The notes under the pieces were generated by a model. That model did not search any database, was not told where the DNA came from, and saw nothing but the letters and a program-made list of their open reading frames with translations. Of a stretch of DNA of 5,858 nucleotides, positions 1-5,858 are shown piece after piece (within the stretch, counting starts at the first letter, position 1; each line of letters opens with the position of its first letter). Location: contig CAKZXL010000702.1 in NCBI GenBank assembly GCA_937883885.1, positions 1 to 5,858 of the forward strand, in the 5' to 3' direction. This stretch comes from an uncultured Aquincola sp. GTDB lineage: Bacteria; Pseudomonadota; Gammaproteobacteria; Burkholderiales; Burkholderiaceae. The position numbers and the translations under genes were made by a program.

Positions 1-864
1 TCAGCCGTCGATCAAGGCCGGGTCCCAGGCATGCACCGTCTGCTGCTGCTCGCCCAGGCCTTCGATGCCAAGGCGCATCGTGTCGCCGGCCTTCAGGTAC
101 ACCGGCGGCTTGTGGCCCATGCCCACGCCGGGCGGCGTGCCGGTGCTGATCAGGTCGCCGGGCTGCAGCGTCATGAAGCGGCTGACGTAGCTCACCAGCG
201 TGGCCACGTTGAACACCATGGTGCGGGTGCTGCCGTTCTGCACCTGCTTGCCATTGACTTCCAGCCACAGGCCCAGCTGCTGCGGGTCGAGCACCTCGTC
301 GGCCGTCACCAGCCACGGGCCGACCGGGCCGAAGGTGTCGCAGCCCTTGCCCTTGTCCCAGGTGCCGCCCCGCTCGATCTGGTACTCACGCTCGGACACA
401 TCGTTGACCACGCAGTAGCCGGCCACGTGCTTGAGGGCGTCCGCTTCGCTCACGTAGCGGGCGGTGCTGCCGATGACCACGCCCAGCTCCACCTCCCAGT
501 CGCTCTTGACCGAACCCTGGGGCAGCACCACCGGGTCGTTCGGGCCCATCAGCGCGGTGATGGCCTTCATGAAGATCACCGGCTCGGCCGGCACCGGCAG
601 GTTGCTTTCGGCCGCATGGTCGGCGTAGTTCAGGCCGATGCAGATGAACTTGCGCATGCCGGCCCAGGGCACGCCGATGCGGCCGGCCTGCGGCAGCGCG
701 GGCAGCGTGGCCACGTCCAGTTCACGCAGCCGGGCCAGGCCGGCGGGCGACAGTGTGTCGGGCGTGATGTCGGGCAGCACGCCCGAGAGGTCGCGCAGCG
801 TGCCCTGGGCGTCGATCAGCGCGGGGCGTTCCTGGCCCTTGGGGCCATGCCGAAGCAGTTTCAT
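1..864 (-). CDS. FAA hydrolase family protein (fumarylacetoacetate hydrolase fold; possible 2,4-diketo-3-deoxy-sugar-acid hydrolase)
   Basis: Complete 287-residue protein; its TGA stop is the first three bases of the window. Members of this fold use a divalent metal to hydrolyse, decarboxylate or isomerise beta-diketo or hydroxy-dienoate acids in the cytoplasm. Visible motifs: GLNYADHAAE (77-86), FMK (98-100), the metal-site stretch DWEVELG (122-128, with E124 and E126 as probable ligands), the third ligand D155 in NDVSERE, KGKGCDTFGP (171-180) and STGTPPGVGMG (240-250). The N-terminal ~65 residues form the usual lead-in domain. The frame stays open upstream to 1434, but that extension is low-complexity His/Ala/Gly sequence antisense to the next gene. 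The ATG at 862-864 starts a typical family N-terminus (MKLLRHGPKGQERPAL) behind a well-placed AGGA. The GTWDKGKGCDTFGP block is common in proteins labelled ureidoglycolate lyase or 2,4-diketo-3-deoxy-L-rhamnonate/fuconate hydrolase. I infer the latter kind of chemistry but cannot fix the substrate. Family assignment is very secure. Confidence 0.95.
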   Translation of the reverse strand: MKLLRHGPKGQERPALIDAQGTLRDLSGVLPDITPDTLSPAGLARLRELDVATLPALPQAGRIGVPWAGMRKFICIGLNYADHAAESNLPVPAEPVIFMKAITALMGPNDPVVLPQGSVKSDWEVELGVVIGSTARYVSEADALKHVAGYCVVNDVSEREYQIERGGTWDKGKGCDTFGPVGPWLVTADEVLDPQQLGLWLEVNGKQVQNGSTRTMVFNVATLVSYVSRFMTLQPGDLISTGTPPGVGMGHKPPVYLKAGDTMRLGIEGLGEQQQTVHAWDPALIDG

Positions 865-870
865 CTTCCG

Positions 871-874
871 TCCT
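871..874 (-). promoter_or_regulatory. Ribosome binding site of the FAA-family gene
   Basis: The minus strand reads AGGA, six bases before the ATG at 862-864. It matters because the frame is open for another 570 bases upstream, and this site supports the 287-residue start over the longer reading. Confidence 0.7.
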
Positions 875-960
875 GCAAGAGTGAAGCCGGCATTCAACCA
901 TCCCGCGGGCACCGGGCTTGCCGCCGACGCCACCATCCGGGCGCCCCGCCCGCCACCCTG

Positions 961-965
961 AAAGG
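961..965 (+). promoter_or_regulatory. Ribosome binding site of the GFA-family gene
   Basis: AAAGG sits seven bases before the ATG at 973. The frame is open upstream back to position 31 across the antisense FAA gene, so this site and the family N-terminus together decide the start. Confidence 0.6.
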
Positions 966-972
966 CCGTGCC

Positions 973-1446
973 ATGCAACTCGAAGGCTCCTGCCACTGCG
1001 GCGCCGTGCGCTTTTCCGTGCAATCGCATGAGCCGGTGCCGTTCATGCGCTGCTACTGCAGCATCTGCCGCAAGACGGCGGGCACCGGCGGCTTTGCCAT
1101 CAACCTGGGCGCCGACCACCGCACACTGAAGGTGCAGGGCGAAGACCAACTGAGCGTGTACCGCGCCCGCATGGACGACGGCAGCACCAGCAGCGGCCAG
1201 CGGCACTTCTGCCGCCAGTGCGGCACCGCGCTGTGGCTGTACGACCCACAATGGCCCGACCTGGTGCACCCGCACGCCGGCGCCATCGACACGCCGCTGC
1301 CCAGCCCACCCGCGGTGACGCACATGATGCTGGGCAGCAAGCCCGAGTGGGTGGCGGTGGTGGTGGACCGCGAAGACCGCATTGCCGACACCTACCCGGA
1401 AGAATCCTTGGCAGACTGGCACCAACGTCACCACCTCACCCGTTAG
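973..1446 (+). CDS. GFA/CENP-V family zinc-binding protein
   Basis: A 157-residue cytoplasmic protein of the GFA (glutathione-dependent formaldehyde-activating) / CENP-V family. The founding member was described as accelerating S-hydroxymethylglutathione formation, but most bacterial paralogues have no proven activity. The family's cysteine pattern is complete. SCHCGAVRF gives C7 and C9, and FCRQCGTAL gives C80 and C83; together these should form the structural zinc site. RCYCSICRKTAG gives C27, C29 and C32, the second metal site. Length is normal for a single-domain member. The start at 973 puts the first CxC motif at residues 7-9, as usual. The TAG stop is ten bases before the next gene on the same strand, so the two are probably co-transcribed. 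Family membership is secure; a role in formaldehyde chemistry is not shown. Confidence 0.93.
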   Translation: MQLEGSCHCGAVRFSVQSHEPVPFMRCYCSICRKTAGTGGFAINLGADHRTLKVQGEDQLSVYRARMDDGSTSSGQRHFCRQCGTALWLYDPQWPDLVHPHAGAIDTPLPSPPAVTHMMLGSKPEWVAVVVDREDRIADTYPEESLADWHQRHHLTR

Positions 1447-1451
1447 AAAGG
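1447..1451 (+). promoter_or_regulatory. Ribosome binding site of the ketopantoate reductase gene
   Basis: AAAGG begins right after the stop codon of the GFA gene and lies five bases before the ATG at 1457. It selects this start over an upstream in-frame ATG at 1382, which lies inside the GFA gene and would add 25 residues ahead of the nucleotide-binding motif. Confidence 0.7.
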
Positions 1452-1456
1452 CCCTT

Positions 1457-2330
1457 ATGAAAATTGCCGTGATGGGCGCAGGCGCCGTGGGCTGCTACTA
1501 CGGGGCATTGCTGGCCGCGGGCGGCCATGCCCTCACCCTGATCGGCCGCGTGCAGCATGTGCAAGCCATGCAGCGCGACGGCCTGCGCCTGTCGACCGCC
1601 GACGGCACCGAGTTCGTGGTGCCGGTGCAGGCCAGCACCGAAACCGCCGCCGTGCAAGGCGCCGAGCTGGTGCTGGTGTGCGTGAAGTCCACCGACACCG
1701 ATGCCGCGGCCGCCGCGATGGCGCCTTACCTGGCGCCCGACGCGGTGCTGCTGAGCCTGCAGAACGGCGTGGACAACGCCGAGCGGCTGCAGACGGCGCT
1801 GGGCCGGCCGGTGCTGCCGGCGGTGGTGTACGTGGCCACCGAGATGGCCGGCCCCGGCCATGTGAAGCACCACGGCCGCGGCGAGCTGGTGATCGGCCCT
1901 TCGGCCGACAGCGAGCGCATCGCCGAGCTGCTGCGCGCGGCCGGCGTGCCGGTGGAGGTGTCGGACCATGCGATGGCCGCGCTGTGGACCAAGCTGATCC
2001 TCAACTGCGCATACAACGCCTTCTCGGCCTTGACCGGCCTGCCTTACGGCCAGCTGGTGCAGGTCACCGGCCTGCTGCCCGCGCTGCGCGAGGTGGTGGA
2101 CGAATGCCTGCGCGTGGCCCATGCGGCCGGCGTCACCACGCTGGAAGACGAGGTGGTGTGGCAGGCGGTGCTGCGCATCGCCCAGACCATGCCGGGCCAG
2201 CGCTCGTCCACCGCGCAGGACCTGTCGCGCAACAAGCCCACCGAGATCGACCACCTCAACGGCTTCGTGGTGCGCACCGGCGAGCGGCTGGGCGTGCCCA
2301 CGCCGGCCAACCGGGTGCTGTGGGTGGCCG

Positions 2331-2353
<23 letters not shown>
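1457..2353 (+). CDS. panE: 2-dehydropantoate 2-reductase (ketopantoate reductase, PanE/ApbA family)
   Basis: A 298-residue cytoplasmic NADPH-dependent reductase. True PanE reduces 2-dehydropantoate to (R)-pantoate for pantothenate and CoA synthesis. The N-terminal Rossmann domain opens directly with MKIAVMGAGAVG (nucleotide motif GxGxxG at 7-12), followed by VCVKSTDT (K77) and LQNGVDN (N103). The C-terminal helical domain carries WTKLILNCAYNAF with the expected catalytic lysine K179 plus N183 and N187, then S251 and TEIDHLNG with E263. These match by spacing the E. coli PanE residues K176, N180, N184, S244 and E256. Length is typical. It follows the GFA gene by ten bases and overlaps the convergent aspA by 23 bp at its 3' end. 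The neighbours are not pantothenate genes, and Burkholderiales often carry several PanE paralogues. It could therefore act on a different 2-keto acid; the symbol reflects family and intact active site only. Confidence 0.9.
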
Positions 2354-3755
<1,402 letters not shown>

Positions 3756-3946
3756 GGGTCAAGGGTCCAGCGCGCCGGCCAAGTGGGCGCGTGGGTCACA
3801 GCGTAGCGGCGGCGCCGGCGGATGGAAGCGGCCATGCAACTTCGGGTGCTTTCCATGCGCAAAGCCATCATTGCCAGGCGGCATTGCTTCCGGTTTGGCC
3901 GATTTGCGTGCACCGCTTTGGCACACCTCTTGCGATCGGTCCTGGC
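3756..3946. promoter_or_regulatory. Divergent control region between aspA and the amino-acid importer operon
   Basis: This 191-bp non-coding stretch separates two head-to-head transcription units and should carry promoters for both. On the plus strand it ends with a sigma-54-like motif (listed separately). A short inverted repeat, TGCC-AGGC-GGCA, lies at 3872-3883. TGCACC-N5-GGCACA at 3909-3925 is an imperfect dyad that only partly resembles an NtrC-type site. For aspA, the best minus-strand sigma-70 candidate is weak: TTCCAT (3822-3827) and TACGCT (3800-3805) with 16 bp between. The frame of the first permease is open back to a GTG at 3791, but that extension reads as His/Cys-rich sequence unlike any permease N-terminus. 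Confidence 0.5.
3919..3933 (+). promoter_or_regulatory. Candidate sigma-54 (RpoN) promoter motif upstream of the importer operon
   Basis: TGGCAC-ACCTC-TTGC matches the -24/-12 consensus TGGCAC-N5-TTGC exactly in the core hexamer, spacing and TTGC box, with GG at 3920-3921 and GC at 3932-3933. Sigma-54 control of acidic amino-acid uptake is known in pseudomonads (the AauR/AauS system). The problem is position: standard geometry puts transcript start near 3945, only about two bases before the chosen ATG at 3947. The operon would then be leaderless, or the match is chance. Confidence 0.35.
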
Positions 3947-4603
3947 ATGACCCTCGACTTCTCCGCCGTCTTCATCGAATGGCCGATGCTGTTGCGTGGC
4001 CTGCTGGTCACGCTGGGGCTGACGGCAGCGGCCGCCACCTTCGGCATCGTGCTGGGCATTGCGTGCGCCTGGGCGCGGGCCGAAGGCCCGGGCTGGCTGC
4101 AGGCGGTGGTGGGGGCTTATGTGGAGCTGATCCGCAACACACCCTTCATCATCCAGCTGTTCTTCGTGTTCTTCGGCCTGCCGTCCATCGGCCTGCGGCT
4201 GTCGCCCGAGGTGGCCAGCGTGCTGGCCATGGTGCTGAACCTGGGCGGCTATGCCTGCGAGATCGTGCGCGCCGGCATCGAGAACACCGGCCGCGGCCAG
4301 ATCGAGGCAGCGCAAAGCCTGGCGCTGGACCGCTGGCAGATCTTCTCGCGCGTGGTGCTGCCGCCGGCGCTGCGCCGCGTGTGGCCGGCCATCGTGGGCC
4401 AGATCATCATCGTGATGCTGGGCTCGGCCGTGTGCAGCCAGATCTCCACGCCCGAGGCCTCGTATGCGGCCAACCTCATCAGCAGCCGCACCTTCCGCAG
4501 CTTCGAGTCGTACATCGTGGTCACCCTGCTCTACCTGGGCCTGGCCGTGCTGCTGCGCAGCCTGCTCAACTGGGCCGGCCCGCGCTTCATCTTCCACCGC
4601 TGA
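3947..4603 (+). CDS. Polar amino-acid ABC transporter, inner-membrane permease 1
   Basis: A 218-residue permease of the His/Glu/Gln/Asp (polar amino acid) ABC importer family, located in the inner membrane. Hydrophobic segments lie near residues 16-43, 60-79, 87-106, 147-166 and 187-207, matching the five-helix core. The stretch VELIRNTPFIIQLFFVFFGLP (59-79) is characteristic of the family. The cytoplasmic EAA loop that docks on the ATPase is EAAQSLALDRWQIFSRVVLPPALRR (120-144). The ATG at 3947 gives the family-like N-terminus MTLDFSAVFIEWPMLLRG; a GTG at 3791 in the same frame would add 52 implausible residues. No good Shine-Dalgarno sequence precedes 3947. It is the first gene of a plus-strand operon, 18 bp before the second permease, and should pair with it as a heterodimer. 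Acidic amino acids are the likely cargo from the adjacent aspA, but this is inference. Confidence 0.93.
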   Translation: MTLDFSAVFIEWPMLLRGLLVTLGLTAAAATFGIVLGIACAWARAEGPGWLQAVVGAYVELIRNTPFIIQLFFVFFGLPSIGLRLSPEVASVLAMVLNLGGYACEIVRAGIENTGRGQIEAAQSLALDRWQIFSRVVLPPALRRVWPAIVGQIIIVMLGSAVCSQISTPEASYAANLISSRTFRSFESYIVVTLLYLGLAVLLRSLLNWAGPRFIFHR

Positions 4604-4621
4604 GGCACCCGGGGCACACAC

Positions 4622-5272
4622 ATGGTCGACTTCACGATCGGCACCATCCTCGGCCATCTGGTGCTGGCCTTGCGCTGGACGGTGGCCTTGTCGCTCATCG
4701 CTTTCGTCGGCGGCGCCGCGCTGGGGCTGTTGATGCTGGTCATCCGCATCGCCAAGCTGCCGGGCGCACAGGCGGGCGTGGGCTTGTATGTCCAGGTCTT
4801 CCAGGGCACGCCGCTGCTGATGCAGATGTTCCTGGCCTACTTCGGCCTGGCGCTGCTGGGCGTCAAGACCTCGGCGCTGATGGCGGCTTCGGTGTGCCTG
4901 ACGCTCTATGCCGGCGCCTACCTCACCGAAATCTGGCGCGGCTGCGTCGAGGCCGTGCCCCGCGGCCAGTGGGAGGCCTCGGCCAGCCTGGCGCTCAACC
5001 TGCGCGAGCAGCTGCGCCACGTCATCCTGCCGCAGGCCGGGCGCATCGCCATCGCGCCCACGGTGGGCTTTCTGGTGCAGGTGGTCAAGGGCACGGCTCT
5101 GGCCTCGGTCATCGGCTTCATCGAGGTCACCAAGGCCGGCCAGATGATCGCCAACGCCACCTTCCAGCCCTTCATCGCCTACGGGCTGGTGGGGCTCATG
5201 TACTTCGCGCTGTGCTTTCCCTTGTCGCTGTGGAGCCGCCAGCTGGAACGCCGGCTGCGCATCGCCCGTTGA
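4622..5272 (+). CDS. Polar amino-acid ABC transporter, inner-membrane permease 2
   Basis: A 216-residue integral membrane protein of the same family as the preceding gene but clearly diverged from it. Together they should form the two-subunit channel of the importer. Hydrophobic segments fall near 7-42, 60-80, 84-104, 143-166 and 183-204. Diagnostic stretches are QVFQGTPLLMQMFLAYFGLAL (58-78) and the ATPase-docking EAA loop EASASLALNLREQLRHVILPQAGR (118-141). VVKGTALASVIGFIEVTKAGQ (154-174) is also typical of polar amino-acid permeases. The ATG at 4622 fits the family length. A GGGG run at 4611-4614, seven bases upstream, is a passable ribosome binding site. It lies 18 bp after permease 1 and 23 bp before the ATPase, so all three genes should share a transcript. 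Confidence 0.94.
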   Translation: MVDFTIGTILGHLVLALRWTVALSLIAFVGGAALGLLMLVIRIAKLPGAQAGVGLYVQVFQGTPLLMQMFLAYFGLALLGVKTSALMAASVCLTLYAGAYLTEIWRGCVEAVPRGQWEASASLALNLREQLRHVILPQAGRIAIAPTVGFLVQVVKGTALASVIGFIEVTKAGQMIANATFQPFIAYGLVGLMYFALCFPLSLWSRQLERRLRIAR

Positions 5273-5295
5273 ACCTCTCTCACCGCATCACCGCC

Positions 5296-5858
5296 ATGCA
5301 AGACACCCCTGCCCCGCTGGTCCACATCCAGGGCCTGCGCAAGCGCTATGGCAGCAACGAAGTGCTCAAGGGCATCGACCTGCAGATCACCCGCGGCGAA
5401 GTGATCGCCCTCATCGGCAAGAGCGGCTCGGGCAAGAGCACGCTGCTGCGTTGCATCAACGGCCTGGAGGTGTTCCAGGAAGGCACGCTGGTGGTCGGTG
5501 GCCAGCCGCTCAAGCACGGCGACGCGCAAGCCATGCGTGCGCTGCGCCAGAACGTGGGCATGATCTTCCAGAGCTTCAACCTCTTTCCGCACCTGAACGC
5601 CGGGCAGAACGTGATGCTGGCGCCCACGCTGGTCAAGGGCCTGCCCAAGGCCCAGGCGCGTGAACGTGCGGCCGAGCTGCTGGCCCGCGTGGGCCTGGCC
5701 GACAAGTTCGACAGCTACCCCGACCAGCTGTCGGGCGGCCAGCAGCAGCGCGTGGCCATTGCCCGCGCGCTGGCGATGAACCCCGAGGTGCTGCTGTGCG
5801 ACGAGATCACCTCCGCGCTGGACCCCGAGCTGGTGGGCGAGGTGCTGCAGGTGGTGGA
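5296..5858 (+). CDS. Polar amino-acid ABC transporter, ATP-binding subunit (3' end beyond the window)
   Basis: The first 187 residues of a cytoplasmic ABC ATPase; the family is usually about 240-260 residues, so roughly the last quarter is missing. In order: an aromatic A-loop region at [13 protein letters not shown] (16-28), Walker [10 protein letters not shown] (41-49), Q-loop [10 protein letters not shown] (91-100), ABC signature LSGGQQQR (145-152), Walker B VLLCDE (165-170) with catalytic E170, and D-loop SALD (173-176). The switch histidine lies past the window edge. The [17 protein letters not shown] stretch (94-110) is typical of GlnQ/GltL-like amino-acid importers. Walker B is followed by DEIT rather than the commoner DEPT. 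The start at 5296 gives a normal-length lead before [11 protein letters not shown], but no Shine-Dalgarno sequence is visible, so translation may be coupled to the upstream permease. It energises import by the two preceding permeases. Confidence 0.95.
   Translation, partial: MQDTPAPLVHIQGLRKRYGSNEVLKGIDLQITRGEVIALIGKSGSGKSTLLRCINGLEVFQEGTLVVGGQPLKHGDAQAMRALRQNVGMIFQSFNLFPHLNAGQNVMLAPTLVKGLPKAQARERAAELLARVGLADKFDSYPDQLSGGQQQRVAIARALAMNPEVLLCDEITSALDPELVGEVLQVV

Larger units (their letters stand above)
865..972. promoter_or_regulatory. Divergent intergenic region between the FAA-family and GFA-family genes
   Basis: This 108-bp gap lies between two head-to-head genes, so promoters for both should lie in or near it. 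It contains a perfect 8-bp palindrome, CCCGCGGG, at 902-909, and a very C/G-rich stretch towards 960. I could not pick out convincing -35/-10 boxes on either strand. A minus-strand GG-N10-GC pattern close to the FAA start would place transcription inside the start codon, so I do not call it a promoter. Confidence 0.4.

Noticed and set aside
871..889. GG-N10-GC (sigma-54-like) pattern on the minus strand before the FAA-family gene
   Set aside because: The -24 half is poor (CGGCTT), and the implied transcript start would fall inside the start codon.
865..1434. A 190-residue N-terminal extension of the FAA-family protein
   Set aside because: It is low-complexity sequence antisense to the GFA gene. 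The start at 864 has a good ribosome site and a family-like N-terminus.
31..1446. A long plus-strand open frame (471 codons) reading into the GFA gene
   Set aside because: Its first two thirds are antisense to the FAA-family gene and give His/Ala/Arg-rich sequence with no motif. Only the last 157 codons, from 973, encode a recognisable protein.
1436..2254. A 272-codon minus-strand open frame opposite the reductase gene
   Set aside because: The sense strand encodes an intact PanE-family protein with all active-site residues; the antisense product is His/Gln/Gly-rich and unrecognisable.
3909..3925. NtrC-like dyad TGCACC-N5-GGCACA
   Set aside because: The right half departs from GGTGCA at two positions and overlaps the candidate -24 element, where an activator site would be unusual. 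Noted only as part of the control region.
3791..3946. GTG-initiated 52-residue extension of permease 1
   Set aside because: It has no hydrophobic, signal or family-like character and would cover almost the entire divergent promoter region.

Overview
The window looks like ordinary chromosomal DNA from a GC-rich betaproteobacterium. Burkholderiales is the best guess, perhaps a Rubrivivax, Leptothrix, Ideonella or Variovorax-like genus. This rests on the strong G/C bias at third codon positions, the family-level look of the proteins and the dense packing of metabolic genes. I see no mobile element, CRISPR array, tRNA, rRNA or phage gene. High GC leaves long open frames antisense to the real genes; these are shadows.

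Layout, left to right. (1) Minus strand, 1-864: a complete FAA-family (fumarylacetoacetate hydrolase fold) enzyme of about 287 residues. (2) A 108-bp divergent gap (865-972). (3) Plus strand, 973-1446: a small GFA/CENP-V zinc protein. Ten bases later comes a PanE/ApbA-type ketopantoate reductase (1457-2353), probably in the same transcript. (4) Minus strand, 2331-3755: aspartate ammonia-lyase (aspA), whose 3' end overlaps the reductase gene tail-to-tail by 23 bp. (5) A 191-bp divergent gap (3756-3946) holding a sigma-54-like motif. (6) Plus strand, 3947 to the right edge: an amino-acid ABC importer operon with two membrane permeases (3947-4603, 4622-5272) and an ATPase cut by the window edge (5296-5858).

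The clearest functional story is on the right. A polar amino-acid importer diverges from aspartase, which splits L-aspartate into fumarate and ammonia. This suggests a locus for taking up and catabolising acidic amino acids or their amides. The substrate is inferred only from this neighbourhood, because the periplasmic binding protein that sets specificity is not in the window. The left half holds enzymes of carbon metabolism whose exact substrates cannot be read from sequence alone. I found no convincing evidence of an undescribed system. The most checkable leads are the sigma-54-like motif just upstream of the importer, the shared aspA/importer control region, and the tail-to-tail reductase/aspA overlap.
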